From Sulfuricurvum sp. (GTDB lineage: Bacteria > Campylobacterota > Campylobacteria > Campylobacterales > Sulfurimonadaceae): a DNA stretch of 51,710 bases. The notes beneath the pieces were generated by a model. It ran no database searches. It saw only the letters and a program-made list of their open reading frames with translations, and was not told the origin of the DNA. Made by a program: the position numbers and the translations under genes. This document shows positions 25,164 through 34,581 of the stretch, piece after piece (the first letter of the stretch is position 1; each line of letters starts with the position of its first letter). Location of the stretch: assembly GCA_028718525.1 (NCBI GenBank), contig JAQULP010000015.1, positions 1 to 51,710 of the forward strand, written 5' to 3'.

Positions 25164-27275
25164 CTAACTCAACCAAAGGGTAAAATGATATGCTATAAAT
25201 GCCAGAGAATACGCAACAATCGTCGTAAAAAGAAATAAATAGCCAAAGTATTTTATCCCTCCGGCTTCGCGTGTAAATACGACCGAAGCGGCTAAACACG
25301 GCAAATAGGTCATAATCACGACAATAAATGCAACCGCCGAAGCCAAGGGGATATGGGAACTAATCGCCCTCATCAACGAATTATCCGATTCCGTAGCATC
25401 ACTGCCCAAAGAGTATAAGACCCCCAATGTTGAGACAACCACCTCTTTGGCCGCTAATCCCGTCTGCAGCGAAACCGCCATCTTCCAGTCAAATCCGAGC
25501 GGTTCGAAGACCGGCGCAATCGCATGTCCGATCATACCGAGAAAACTTTGTTCCAATTGTGCTTCCGCACGTTGATTTTCAAACCCTTTGATCTCGCTTG
25601 CCGATGTTGCCGTTTCGATTTTTTCGGCATAAAAGGTATCAATTATGGAGTTCTTAGGGTAGGCGCTTAAAAACCATACCAGCAACGATGCCGCAGCGAT
25701 AAACGTCCCCGCTTTTTTCAGATACATCATCGTTTTGGTAACGACGGTATGCCAGATCAGTTTGAGCGACGGTAGACGGTATTTTGGCATCTCCATGACA
25801 AACGGCTCATCGATCCCTTTAAAAGCCGTCATTTTTAGTACTTTAGCCGCTACAAGTCCGATCATTGCCCCCAGGATATAAATACCGAACAAAACATTTC
25901 CTGCCATTTCCGGACCGAAAAAAGCTCCGGTAAAGAGGACATAGACCGGTAAACGTGCACCGCAGCTCATAAAACCGATAACAAAAAGGGTCAACAGCCG
26001 ATCCCTGTCATTTTTCAGAATCCGTGCCGACATGTATGCCGGAATCGAACATCCGAAGCCACTGACCAAGGGGATAAACGATTGTCCGTGCAATCCGAAT
26101 TTATGGAAAAAACCATCCAGTAAAAAGGCAACGCGCGACATATACCCGGTCGATTCCAAAAGGGCGATTCCGACAAATAATATAACGATATTCGGGACGA
26201 ACAAGACAACCGCACCGACCCCGGAAATCAACCCGTCTACGACCAAAGAGCGTATCTCATTATTACCGATGGTCGAACCGACGACACCGCCCATCCATCC
26301 GAAAACGGCACTGATCCACTCCATAGGTATGGAGCCGATCTCAAATGTCAGCTGAAAAAGCCCCCACATAAAAAAGAGAAAAATCGGAATTCCAAAAATC
26401 GGATGTATGAGGATACTGTCAATTTTTTCCGTCGTCGTCTTCTCTTCAACCACTTTCGATTTTATCTTAACCGCTTCAGCGATTATCCCCCGGTTAAACG
26501 AAAGATACTCTTCGGCAAAAATCTCTTTGATATCGTCACTGTCATGATGGAGCGAAATGTGGCGGTCCGCCTCAATCAAAATCGGCTGTAATTCGGTCCA
26601 GATGGGATTATCATGAAGGACACGATAAGTCTTTTTCTCTTGCTGTAAAAGATTAATGGCAATATTTCGATTGGAAATGGAAGCTTTGAATTTATGACGG
26701 TTAAGATAGTTTTCAATGATAACGATCTCCTCTTCGACCGCTTCGCTAAAAATCAGTTTTTGTTCCTGAAAAGCACTTTTGTAAACGCTGATAACGTTTT
26801 CCATCAATGCATTCAACCCCGTCTTGGCCGCCGCTGAAACGCGAACGCACGGGATACCGAGCAATTGTGACAAATAAGGGGCATTGATCTCAATCCCCTC
26901 TTTTTCGGCTTCATCACTCATGTTGAGGGCAATTACCATCTTTTTGCTCATGGTCATCAGCTCAGCCGTCAACTGGAGATTTTTTTCCATATTGGTTGAA
27001 TCGAGGACATTGATAATCAGATCGTACGATTCGTTGGTTAAAAATTCGTGCGTGACTCTCTCTTCAATCGAATAATCGGTAAATGCATACGTTCCGGGCA
27101 AATCAACGACATTAAAATGGTATCCGTCGTAGTCAAATACCACTTCTGTTTTTTCTACCGTCACCCCTGTAAAATTTCCGACATGCAACCGTGCATTGCT
27201 GATCGAATTGATCAGCATACTTTTACCGACATTCGGTTGTCCGACCAGTGCGACTTTAATCATTGTCTCAGACAT
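25164..27275 (-). CDS. feoB: Ferrous iron transporter FeoB
   Basis: A 703-residue inner-membrane Fe(II) importer. The N-terminal G domain has GQPNVGKSML (G1), DLPGTYAFTDYS (G3) and ALNMSDEAEKEG (G4). A helical GDI-like domain precedes the membrane part, with two Gate motifs, including the conserved SGFGCSIPAYMSARIL and the second core near VVSTLGVLYSLGS. It starts at the ATG at 27275, with GAGGT just upstream, overlapping the feoA stop by 8 bases. The last gene of the operon; no feoC is visible. Confidence 0.97.
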   Translation of the reverse strand: MSETMIKVALVGQPNVGKSMLINSISNARLHVGNFTGVTVEKTEVVFDYDGYHFNVVDLPGTYAFTDYSIEERVTHEFLTNESYDLIINVLDSTNMEKNLQLTAELMTMSKKMVIALNMSDEAEKEGIEINAPYLSQLLGIPCVRVSAAAKTGLNALMENVISVYKSAFQEQKLIFSEAVEEEIVIIENYLNRHKFKASISNRNIAINLLQQEKKTYRVLHDNPIWTELQPILIEADRHISLHHDSDDIKEIFAEEYLSFNRGIIAEAVKIKSKVVEEKTTTEKIDSILIHPIFGIPIFLFFMWGLFQLTFEIGSIPMEWISAVFGWMGGVVGSTIGNNEIRSLVVDGLISGVGAVVLFVPNIVILFVGIALLESTGYMSRVAFLLDGFFHKFGLHGQSFIPLVSGFGCSIPAYMSARILKNDRDRLLTLFVIGFMSCGARLPVYVLFTGAFFGPEMAGNVLFGIYILGAMIGLVAAKVLKMTAFKGIDEPFVMEMPKYRLPSLKLIWHTVVTKTMMYLKKAGTFIAAASLLVWFLSAYPKNSIIDTFYAEKIETATSASEIKGFENQRAEAQLEQSFLGMIGHAIAPVFEPLGFDWKMAVSLQTGLAAKEVVVSTLGVLYSLGSDATESDNSLMRAISSHIPLASAVAFIVVIMTYLPCLAASVVFTREAGGIKYFGYLFLFTTIVAYSLAFIAYHFTLWLS

Positions 27276-27504
27276 CACAGACCTCGATCAATTCGGCCTC
27301 TTCTTTTCGAAGCGCCAGCGATACGTTCCCTACCTTAATTTCAAACGTACTCTTTGAAATCGCGCACTCGAGCATTTTCACTTCAGCCCCTTTCATCAGA
27401 CCGAATGAAATGAGCCGCTGCTTAAGGGGACCTGTCGCATTAATCTTCACAACTTTCACCGTCCCGCCTTTGGCACAGGCACTTAACAGAGTCATCGTAT
27501 CCAT
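27268..27504 (-). CDS. feoA: Ferrous iron transport protein FeoA
   Basis: A 78-residue SH3-like cytoplasmic protein that regulates FeoB. The pattern VVKINATGPLKQRLISFGLMKGAEVKM followed by LRKEEAELIEV is that of FeoA. Start at 27504, with AAGGA six bases upstream; the longer frame adds five residues without support. It opens the feoAB operon under a Fur-like box. Confidence 0.93.
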   Translation of the reverse strand: MDTMTLLSACAKGGTVKVVKINATGPLKQRLISFGLMKGAEVKMLECAISKSTFEIKVGNVSLALRKEEAELIEVCDV

Positions 27505-27611
27505 ATCTATCCTTCTCAAACTCTCAATCTTATCCGCATCAAAAAATGTTTGAATCTAATTATTAAAACAATATAGCGCAATCATAATTATTACCGTCTT
27601 AGAGACTCCTT

Positions 27612-27630
27612 AATAATGATAATGGATTTC
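27612..27630. promoter_or_regulatory. Fur-like box in the feoA-pssA intergenic region
   Basis: The 19 bases match GATAATGATAATCATTATC at 14 positions. A second A/T-rich patch of the same type lies at about 27583-27597, nearer feoA. Given the feoAB operon, iron-dependent repression by Fur is likely. The site could also affect the divergent phosphatidyltransferase gene. Confidence 0.55.
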
Positions 27631-27658
27631 ATTTATACGATCTCATTTGCCGATTCGC

Positions 27659-27664
27659 TATAAT
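27659..27664 (+). promoter_or_regulatory. -10 element of the phosphatidyltransferase promoter
   Basis: A perfect TATAAT 30 bases before the ATG at 27694, without a clear -35, which is common in Campylobacterota. AGGAA supplies the ribosome binding site downstream. Confidence 0.5.
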
Positions 27665-27693
27665 TCCGTCAAAATAATACAAATAGGAATTTT

Positions 27694-28242
27694 ATGCAAT
27701 TTTTATGGCGTTCAACCAGTCATTTCAATCTCGCCAACTTAGTGACAATGGCCAATATCACGTGCGGACTTCTGGCAACCTATTTCATCACCCAAAATCA
27801 TTTTACCGCAGCGGTCATACTGGCTTGGATGGGGGGAGCATTTGATATCATTGATGGAAAAATTGCCCGTAAATTCGGCCTCTCGAATGAATTCGGCATT
27901 CAGCTCGATTCGTTTGCCGACTTTTTGAGTTTTGTCCTTGTGCCGACTTTTTTCATCTTTCAATCGGTATACACCGATCTCACGGGGCTTCCGCTGATTA
28001 TCACCTCTATGGCATCGATTTATTATGTCATCAGCGGCCTGCGCCGCCTGATCCAGTTTAATATTAATGCCGATGCGGGAGAGGTTGCCAAACATTTTAT
28101 TGGAATACCGACCCCTTTGGGGGCCATTTTGCTGTGGCTGGTTTGGTTGGGATCGGATATGATCGGATGGATGGCGGTTCTTGCCCTCATGGTCACCATC
28201 GGTGCATTATTAAACTCAAAAGTAAAAATTCCCCACCTTTAA
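27694..28242 (+). CDS. pssA: CDP-alcohol phosphatidyltransferase, probably phosphatidylserine synthase
   Basis: A 182-residue integral membrane enzyme of phospholipid synthesis. The full catalytic signature D-x2-D-G-x2-A-R-x8-G-x3-D-x3-D is present in FDIIDGKIARKFGLS and the following NEFGIQLDSFAD. About five or six hydrophobic helices are visible. The context-free best guess is CDP-diacylglycerol-serine O-phosphatidyltransferase (small, PssA class II), because the N-terminal FNLANLVTMANITCGLLA matches that group. A phosphatidylglycerophosphate synthase cannot be fully excluded. It is somewhat shorter than usual PssA (about 230-250). Confidence 0.8.
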   Translation: MQFLWRSTSHFNLANLVTMANITCGLLATYFITQNHFTAAVILAWMGGAFDIIDGKIARKFGLSNEFGIQLDSFADFLSFVLVPTFFIFQSVYTDLTGLPLIITSMASIYYVISGLRRLIQFNINADAGEVAKHFIGIPTPLGAILLWLVWLGSDMIGWMAVLALMVTIGALLNSKVKIPHL

Positions 28243-28345
28243 TCGATATCTTTCCTCTCTGGAAGGGGAGTATTCTACCCATCCCCTGCCATAATATAAT
28301 CATCATCCATTACATCGAAAAGAAAAAAAGAGACGGGAAAGAAAA

Positions 28346-28366
28346 CCGGCTCCCAAACGGAGCCGT
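28346..28366 (-). terminator. Rho-independent terminator behind the 28431 lipoprotein gene
   Basis: A perfect 6-bp CGGCTC/GAGCCG stem with a 7-base loop, followed on the minus strand by GTTTTCTTTCCC and further T-rich sequence. It lies 65 bases after the stop of the minus-strand lipoprotein gene. Confidence 0.6.
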
Positions 28367-28430
28367 GAAGAATGGATGCGGATAAACACTTACCCGCTTC
28401 TAAAGGGATAAAAAACGGTTCACCCTTACA

Positions 28431-29486
28431 TTAAGGGGTTACTACCTCTAATGCGATATAACCATTCGAGCCATCGACATTTCCCGTATGCGGGCTTACA
28501 ATATACGTTGAGCCATCCACAACGCCATCCGCGTTCGCAATCGGATTATCATAAATGTCCACAGCCGTACCGGCTCCGATCCAGACCAAAGCATGAGCTG
28601 TAGCGGATGGAGTAGCCGACCAATAGGCATTATTCATCCAACCAAAAGACATCAACGAAGTTGTCTGCGTGTTGTATGTGTCCCAAATTTTTGCCAGATC
28701 GGTATAGCTGACGGTATTATTGGTTAAATTGTACGATGTATCCGATTCGCTCGCATTTCCGGTTCCTGATGTCGGCAACGCCACTTTTATACCGTTCAAG
28801 GTAGCGTAACGGTAGGTATTGGTAGTTTTGAATCCGTTTACGGTCACAGTCCCTGTTGTCCCGTTGATATCCTGGACAAAGGTTGTGTAGACAAAACTTG
28901 CATTGACATCATCATTATTAGCGACTGAAGAGTTGCCGGCAAGACCGTTTTTATCTCTATCCAAATAATAGAACCATTTACCGCCCACTTGAATAGGGAG
29001 GATGAGATTTCCATACGATCCTAATGAGATTACGTCACGAACGACATGCAATGAAACATTTAAATCGGTCGTCAATGTGGTGTTCAAATCATTGGTAGCA
29101 CGAATCGTCACGTTGTAGTCTTTAAAGAAGCTTCCACTCATATTCGGAACGGTTTTAAAGGTGACATTACCGTCTTTAGCGGTGATATTGAACGTCGAAG
29201 CACCTGCAACAAGTGAATACGTCACATTCTCGTCATTATTGGCGGTTGCATCGTAAACCGGGATCGAGACATTGATGTCACTCGCATTGATCTCCACGAT
29301 TCCCCCGGCAGATCCAAATATAGGGGCCGTTGTACTGGTAATCGGAGGGGTCGTATTGGTATCGGTCGTATTCGTATCTACTACTGGCGTTCCGCTACTA
29401 CTTCCGCCGCCACCGCCGCCGCAACCGGTGAAAAGCATACTTGTCAGTACCGCTACCCCTATTATTTTCAACCATCTGTTCATCAT
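28431..29486 (-). CDS. Cadherin-like repeat lipoprotein
   Basis: A 351-residue secreted protein. The N-terminus is a lipoprotein signal ending LFTGC, followed by a Gly run and a Ser/Thr/Pro/Asn-rich linker (about 25-55). Residues 60-150 resemble a cadherin/dystroglycan-type beta-sandwich (FNITAKDGNVTFKTVPNMSG, YNVTIRATNDLNTT). The C-terminal half (155-351) is an unrecognised beta-rich domain with Tyr/Trp and Asn-Gly motifs (VGGKWFYYLDRDKNG, IGAGTAVDIYDN). Probably a surface or outer-membrane anchored adhesion or binding protein. A strong AAAGGAG site precedes the start. Confidence 0.82.
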   Translation of the reverse strand: MMNRWLKIIGVAVLTSMLFTGCGGGGGGSSSGTPVVDTNTTDTNTTPPITSTTAPIFGSAGGIVEINASDINVSIPVYDATANNDENVTYSLVAGASTFNITAKDGNVTFKTVPNMSGSFFKDYNVTIRATNDLNTTLTTDLNVSLHVVRDVISLGSYGNLILPIQVGGKWFYYLDRDKNGLAGNSSVANNDDVNASFVYTTFVQDINGTTGTVTVNGFKTTNTYRYATLNGIKVALPTSGTGNASESDTSYNLTNNTVSYTDLAKIWDTYNTQTTSLMSFGWMNNAYWSATPSATAHALVWIGAGTAVDIYDNPIANADGVVDGSTYIVSPHTGNVDGSNGYIALEVVTP

Positions 29487-29582
29487 CGCCCCATCTCCTT
29501 TATCGAATTTATTAGAGTCAAAGATACACTAAAGTATCATAAAATTTTATTAATAAAGCACGTTTTATACCATTCTCCCACA

Positions 29583-30920
29583 TTATAGCGAAGAATTCTC
29601 GTCATTAATCCATTCCGCCGCAGATGAATCATTCGATCCCAACCCCTCAGGCAATATCCTTTTGGGCTTCAGTCCCAGTTTTCGCATCCCTTCCGCCCGC
29701 CGAATCAAATTCCCCCGTCCGGTCGCAAGTTTGTTCATGGCCCCTTCGTAACTTTTTTGGGTTTTCCCCAATTGATCTCCGATTTTTTCCATATCCTCGA
29801 CAAACGCTACCAGTTTTTCGTACAAAGCTTCCGCCGACTCCGCAATGTGTTTGGCATTACGTTCTTGGTATTCACTTCGCCAGATATGTTCAATGGTTCG
29901 GAGCGTTACCAGCAAAGTGGAAGGAGAAACAACCACAATATTTTGTTCGTACGCCGTTTTAAAAAATGTATTATCCTGTTCGAGAGCAAGTAAAAACGCC
30001 CCCTCTATCGGCATAAACAGAAGGACGAAATCGAGGGTGCGGATTCCGTTTAATTGATCGTATTTCTTACTGCTTAGCCCCTTTATATGGGCATGAATTG
30101 ATTGCAGATGCTGTTTGAGCGCATAAGTGCGCGCTTCATCGGTTTCCGCACGAATAAAGGCATCATAGGCGACAAGAGAGACTTTAGAATCGATAACGAT
30201 GTCTTTGTTTTGAGGCAAATGGACAATAATATCCGGACGAAATTTTTTCCCTTCCCCATCGCTAAGCGTTGATTGGATCTCATATTCATGCCCTTCACGC
30301 AATCCGGACTCTTCTAAAATCCGTTCCAACACGATTTCTCCCCAATTTCCTTGGGTTTTATTCTCCCCCTTCAATGCCTGAGTGAGATTAATGGCATCTT
30401 GGCTAAGTCTCTCGTTTAACGATTTCAGCCGAATGATTTCATCTTTGATACTTTGGCGTTCTTTGGCATCATGAATAAACTGTTCTTTGCTTTGGGCCGC
30501 AAACTGGGTGATCTGTTCGCGAAAAGGTTTTAAAAGAAGATCAAGCCCTTTGGTGTGAACTTCGTCAAACGTTTTGGATTTTTTCTCAAAAATCTCCGCC
30601 GCCAGATGTTCAAACTGGCTTTTCATCTGCAGCTTGGCTTCATCGAGAAGACGGATTTTTTCTTCATACGAACGGTTTGTCTCTTCGTTTCTGGTATGCA
30701 AAACGGCATAGTCACGTTCCAAGGCGTGGTATTCCTGCTGCAATTGCTCAAATTTTGACTGCATCAGGGTACGCTGCAGCCGTTCATCATTGGCTATATA
30801 TTCAATCCGTTCTGCCTGTGCCTGAAGAAAGGCGTAATCCTGACGGGAACGTATCCAAAGATAGACTAAGCTCATAATCGTAAAAAGGGTTATCACCAGC
30901 GCTATTTGAATCAACATCAT
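29583..30920 (-). CDS. rmuC: DNA recombination protein RmuC
   Basis: A 445-residue protein. An N-terminal membrane helix (about 3-22) leads into a long coiled coil (30-190), then the RmuC nuclease-like domain with NKTQGNWGEIVLERILEESG, RPDIIVHLPQNKDIVIDSKV and LFMPIEGAFLLAL, the family's PD-(D/E)xK-type core. RmuC limits inversions between short inverted repeats in E. coli. Single gene, divergent from the YchJ-like gene. Confidence 0.94.
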   Translation of the reverse strand: MMLIQIALVITLFTIMSLVYLWIRSRQDYAFLQAQAERIEYIANDERLQRTLMQSKFEQLQQEYHALERDYAVLHTRNEETNRSYEEKIRLLDEAKLQMKSQFEHLAAEIFEKKSKTFDEVHTKGLDLLLKPFREQITQFAAQSKEQFIHDAKERQSIKDEIIRLKSLNERLSQDAINLTQALKGENKTQGNWGEIVLERILEESGLREGHEYEIQSTLSDGEGKKFRPDIIVHLPQNKDIVIDSKVSLVAYDAFIRAETDEARTYALKQHLQSIHAHIKGLSSKKYDQLNGIRTLDFVLLFMPIEGAFLLALEQDNTFFKTAYEQNIVVVSPSTLLVTLRTIEHIWRSEYQERNAKHIAESAEALYEKLVAFVEDMEKIGDQLGKTQKSYEGAMNKLATGRGNLIRRAEGMRKLGLKPKRILPEGLGSNDSSAAEWINDENSSL

Positions 30921-30996
30921 CTCTACTTTTTAATCTGAATTATAACGAACAAGACCATTAGAGATAAAAAAGTTGACACACGGTAATATACCTTTC

Positions 30997-31410
30997 ATGA
31001 AACTATCGTCCAATGCACCCTGCCCCTGTCACAGCGGAGAAAAATACAAAAAATGCTGCCAACCCTATCATAAAGGGATATTGCCCTCAAACGCACTCAA
31101 ACTCATGAGGTCGCGCTACAGTGCCTTTGCCCTGGGGTTAAGTCGCTATATTATGGAAACTACCCATCCTGACAATCCTGACTTTACCCAAGAACGGGAG
31201 GAATGGGAACAAACCATTCTCGATTTTAGCCATAATACACGTTTCATAGGATTGAAAATCAGCGAATTTATCGATGGAGACGAGGAGGCGTTTGTCACCT
31301 TTCACGCTCAGCTGGACAGCGGAACACTGACTGAGAAAAGCCGCTTTTTAAAAACAGGGGGCCGATGGCTCTACGAAAGCGGAACCTTTACTTCAGGGGA
31401 TCACCGTTGA
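30997..31410 (+). CDS. YchJ/UPF0225 family protein with SEC-C zinc motif
   Basis: A 137-residue protein. The N-terminal SEC-C motif CPCHSGEKYKKCCQPYH binds zinc, as in SecA and YchJ. The rest (LMRSRYSAFALGLSRYIMETTHP, then a cystatin-like sheet ending GRWLYESG) is the UPF0225 fold. Function is unknown. Start at MKLSSNAPCPC, since the longer frame opens with a TTG and eight unconserved residues. Its end overlaps the convergent 31388 gene by 23 bases. Confidence 0.88.
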   Translation: MKLSSNAPCPCHSGEKYKKCCQPYHKGILPSNALKLMRSRYSAFALGLSRYIMETTHPDNPDFTQEREEWEQTILDFSHNTRFIGLKISEFIDGDEEAFVTFHAQLDSGTLTEKSRFLKTGGRWLYESGTFTSGDHR

Positions 31411-32191
31411 TCACGAGGCGAAATCCGATATCGTTGGAAACGAAATCGGGACGCGAATAGCCGCGAAACGCGCTTCGCAAACAGAGATAACCCGTTTTAT
31501 AGCTTCCGCCGCGACGCACTTTAAACGATTCCCCTTCAGCTCCCCCGATACGCGGGCTTCCGTCGCTAGGGGCGCCGTTATAATTGGCAAAAAAATCATC
31601 TTCACACCATTCCCAAACATTCCCCAACAACCCGTAAATACCCAAACGGTTGGGGGTTTTACTCTCTACAACGGCCGTTTTTCCGTTTGAACTGTATTCG
31701 TAGATCGCATAATCATCCAACATCGCTTCCGAATCACCGAAGGTGAATCGCGTATTTCCCCCCGCTTTGGTAACGTATTCCCACTGCGCTTCGGTTGGAA
31801 GGGCATAAAAGCGTGTTTTCCCTTCATAACGGTTCAAAAGTTCAACATAGGCTTTCGCATCGAACCAGCTCACCTGTTCCACAGGGTGGCGGCGAGAACT
31901 CTCTTCTTCAACCTTGTCGTTTTTAAAATAGGATGGATTCACCCGCGTAAGCTTGAAATACTGTTCTTGAGTTACCGGATATTTTGCAATCCAGAATCCT
32001 CCAAGTTTTACGGCATGAGCGGGAGACTCAACATCACCCCCTTCATTATACTGGGGATTGCGCCCCATAATAAATTCTCCGCCGTCTATATAAAGGAACT
32101 CCATTCCGATCGAATTTGTAAAATCTCGCGGAGTTTCAGCAACTTCGACCGCTGGAGTCTCTTCGGTTTTCTTTTTGAAAAAATCGAACAA
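31388..32191 (-). CDS. SUMF1/FGE-like protein (formylglycine-generating-enzyme fold)
   Basis: A 267-residue protein without signal peptide. The FGE-sulfatase domain fills residues 25-265: FLYIDGGEFIMGRN, VTQEQYFKLTRVNPSYF, HPVEQVSWFDAKAYVELLNR, LPTEAQWEYVTKAGG, NVWEWCEDDFF, RRGGSYKT and SAFRGYSRPDFVSNDIGFRLV. Of the Cys residues in true FGE, only the one near YLCLRSAF is seen, so sulfatase activation is doubtful; many such proteins are EgtB-like or carbohydrate-binding. The first 20 residues are Lys/Glu-rich. Cytoplasmic. Confidence 0.85.
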   Translation of the reverse strand: MFDFFKKKTEETPAVEVAETPRDFTNSIGMEFLYIDGGEFIMGRNPQYNEGGDVESPAHAVKLGGFWIAKYPVTQEQYFKLTRVNPSYFKNDKVEEESSRRHPVEQVSWFDAKAYVELLNRYEGKTRFYALPTEAQWEYVTKAGGNTRFTFGDSEAMLDDYAIYEYSSNGKTAVVESKTPNRLGIYGLLGNVWEWCEDDFFANYNGAPSDGSPRIGGAEGESFKVRRGGSYKTGYLCLRSAFRGYSRPDFVSNDIGFRLVINGDPLK

Positions 32192-32275
32192 AATGAACCT
32201 TTTTATCTATTCTTATTCTGTAAGTGTCATTGTAACATAGCAAAAAGTGTTCACAGTTTGCCAAAAATGCCGTTC

Positions 32276-32305
32276 TTGACAACCGGCTTATTGATAGTTT
32301 ATAAT
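32276..32305 (+). promoter_or_regulatory. Sigma-70 promoter of rho
   Basis: A perfect TTGACA (32276-32281) and a perfect TATAAT (32300-32305) are spaced by 18 bases. The transcript would begin near 32312, giving a leader of about 77 bases before rho. Rho commonly regulates its own leader in E. coli. Here the leader contains a 20-codon open frame. Confidence 0.7.
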
Positions 32306-32329
32306 GTCATAACAAATAATGACCTGTCA

Positions 32330-32392
32330 ATGACATCTCACCCAGAAACTCGCCGAATTAAATCCACACACTTTAAGGCATTCCACGCATGA
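32330..32392 (+). CDS. Possible 20-residue rho leader peptide
   Basis: An ATG at 32330 opens a 20-codon frame whose TGA overlaps the rho ATG (ATGA). The product is basic and His/Arg/Lys-rich. No clear ribosome binding site precedes it, so it may be a chance frame, but the overlap with the rho start is the coupling style used throughout this genome. Confidence 0.3.
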   Translation: MTSHPETRRIKSTHFKAFHA

Positions 32393-33714
32393 GCGATACC
32401 GCAAAAACTCCTAGAAACAACGCTAAAAACCGTACTCATACTCCGGTTGACGGATTCACGATTGAAGCCCTCCGAACTAAAAAACTTGAAGATTTACTTG
32501 ATATTGCACTAGCTTTAAATATCGAAGATCCTAATGAACTGAAACGGCAGGATCTTATTTTCGAAATCCTTAAAACTCAGGTTCAGCAGGGGGGATTCAT
32601 CCTCTTTACAGGAATTTTAGAGATTATGCAAGACGGATACGGGTTTTTACGTGCCGTTGACCAAAGTTTCAGCGACTCCCTGCACGACGCTTATGTTTCG
32701 AGTACCCAAATCCGCCGTTTTGCCCTTCGTAACGGGGATATCGTCACCGGTCAGGTTCGTGCTCCCAAAGATCAAGAGCGTTATTATGCCCTTCTTAAAG
32801 TTGAGGCGATCAACTACCTTCCGCCCGAAGAATCCAAAAAGCGTCCTCTCTTTGAAAACCTTACTCCGCTTTACGCCCTCGAACAAATCAAGCTCGAATA
32901 CCAACCGACCAAACTCACCGGCCGTATGATGGACCTTTTTGCCCCAATCGGAAAAGGGCAGCGCGGGCTCATCGTCGCACCTCCAAGATCGGGTAAAACA
33001 GAGCTTATGAAAGAGATCGCCCACGGAGTCACCAGCAACCATCCCGAAGTCGAGCTGATGGTTCTCCTTGTCGACGAACGCCCCGAAGAGGTTACCGATA
33101 TGGAGCGCTCCGTTAAAGGGGAAGTCTATAGCTCTACCTTCGACGAACCGGCCAAAAATCACGTCAAAGTTGCCGAAATGGTGATCGAGCGGGCTAAGCG
33201 CCGCGTTGAGCTCGGTAAAGACGTCGTTATCCTCCTCGACTCCATTACCCGTCTCGCACGTGCGTACAATACCGTTACCCCAAGTTCGGGAAAAGTCCTC
33301 TCGGGCGGGGTTGATGCCAATGCCCTACACAAACCGAAACGATTTTTCGGTGCGGCGCGTAATATCGAAAACGGCGGCAGTTTAACCATCATCGCTACCG
33401 CCCTCGTCGAAACGGGAAGCCGAATGGATGAAGTTATTTTTGAAGAGTTTAAAGGGACCGGTAACTCGGAAATCGTCCTTAGCCGTAAGATCTCCGATCG
33501 CCGTATCTTCCCGGCAATCGACATTCTCAAATCGGGAACCCGGAAAGAGGAGCTCCTCATCGGGCCGGAAATCCTTCAAAAAGTCTTTATTCTCCGTTCA
33601 ATGCTGCATAAACAAGAGGATGAAGTGGAAGCGCTCCGTTTCCTTTATAACACGATGCTTAAGAGCAAATCCAATAGTGAATTTCTCGACAGCATGAACG
33701 AGTCGACCAAATAA
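32389..33714 (+). CDS. rho: Transcription termination factor Rho
   Basis: A 441-residue hexameric RNA helicase. The N-terminal domain (40-160) contains the primary RNA-binding site ([26 protein letters not shown]). The ATPase core follows with a P-loop, [13 protein letters not shown] (the usual APPKAGKT with two changes), [12 protein letters not shown], the Walker-B-like [16 protein letters not shown], and the Q/R loops. A UAAGG-type ribosome binding site precedes the start. murI follows after one base. Confidence 0.97.
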   Translation: MSDTAKTPRNNAKNRTHTPVDGFTIEALRTKKLEDLLDIALALNIEDPNELKRQDLIFEILKTQVQQGGFILFTGILEIMQDGYGFLRAVDQSFSDSLHDAYVSSTQIRRFALRNGDIVTGQVRAPKDQERYYALLKVEAINYLPPEESKKRPLFENLTPLYALEQIKLEYQPTKLTGRMMDLFAPIGKGQRGLIVAPPRSGKTELMKEIAHGVTSNHPEVELMVLLVDERPEEVTDMERSVKGEVYSSTFDEPAKNHVKVAEMVIERAKRRVELGKDVVILLDSITRLARAYNTVTPSSGKVLSGGVDANALHKPKRFFGAARNIENGGSLTIIATALVETGSRMDEVIFEEFKGTGNSEIVLSRKISDRRIFPAIDILKSGTRKEELLIGPEILQKVFILRSMLHKQEDEVEALRFLYNTMLKSKSNSEFLDSMNESTK

Positions 33715-33715
33715 C

Positions 33716-34462
33716 ATGAAAGTCGGAGTCTTTGACAGCGGTGTAGGAGGCTTAAGCGTCGTCAAGTCGCTCTTGGAACATCAACTGTTCGAAGAGATCA
33801 TCTACTTCGGGGATACTGCCCGTGTACCGTACGGGGTAAAAGATCAGAATACTATTATCCGCTATTCTCTAGAAGCCCTCGAATTTTTTAAAAACTTTGA
33901 GATCGATCTTCTTATTACCGCCTGCAACACCGTTAGTGCCTATGCTCTTGACGAGATGAGAGAACACAGCGATTGCGACGTTATCGGCGTAGTCGATCCC
34001 GGAGTCCTGGCGCTTAAGAATGCTATTCCAAGCGTTGATGCCAATATTTTAATCTTAGGGACAAAAGCAACCGTTAAATCGGGGGCTTACGAAAAACGGC
34101 TGCAAGAGTTAGGATATCAGAATCTAAGCGCTATCGCAACCAGTCTGCTCGTACCGATTGTCGAAGAGGGATTATATGAGGGGGATGTCCTCCAGAGTGC
34201 TTTACACCATTATTTTGGGGAGCTGACCCAAACACCCGATGCGATTATCCTCGGATGCACCCATTTCCCTCTGGTCGCCGAGGCGATTCATCGCTATTTC
34301 GAAGGAAACAGCTCTCTGATCCACTCAGGTGAAGCGATAGTGGAATATTTGGAGAGCCATTACGATTTTACAAAACGTTTTGAGCAGACAAACCTCAAAT
34401 TTTTCGCTTCTGAAAATCCTGAAGGGCTACGCCGAACAGCCAAAGAGTGGTTATCATTATAA
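33716..34462 (+). CDS. murI: Glutamate racemase
   Basis: A 248-residue enzyme making D-glutamate for peptidoglycan. Signatures are GVFDSGVGGLSVVKSL, the first catalytic Cys in TACNTVSAYAL and the second in LGCTHFPLVAEAI. Length is standard. It follows rho by a single base and is probably co-transcribed; no promoter is seen between them. Confidence 0.96.
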   Translation: MKVGVFDSGVGGLSVVKSLLEHQLFEEIIYFGDTARVPYGVKDQNTIIRYSLEALEFFKNFEIDLLITACNTVSAYALDEMREHSDCDVIGVVDPGVLALKNAIPSVDANILILGTKATVKSGAYEKRLQELGYQNLSAIATSLLVPIVEEGLYEGDVLQSALHHYFGELTQTPDAIILGCTHFPLVAEAIHRYFEGNSSLIHSGEAIVEYLESHYDFTKRFEQTNLKFFASENPEGLRRTAKEWLSL

Positions 34463-34581
34463 ACTCTATCGGGGTTGTATTTTTTGGCACCAAGATGCCT
34501 GTTTTCATCGACGCTTATCCAAAAAATTCCGAATGAGGTCCCCGATTCGCTCTGGGATCTAATCTCAAAGAAGGAGAGACT

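Noticed and set aside
31886-32392. A 168-codon plus-strand open frame
   Set aside because: Most of it is antisense to the FGE-like gene and crosses the rho promoter; only its last 20 codons are kept, as a doubtful leader peptide.
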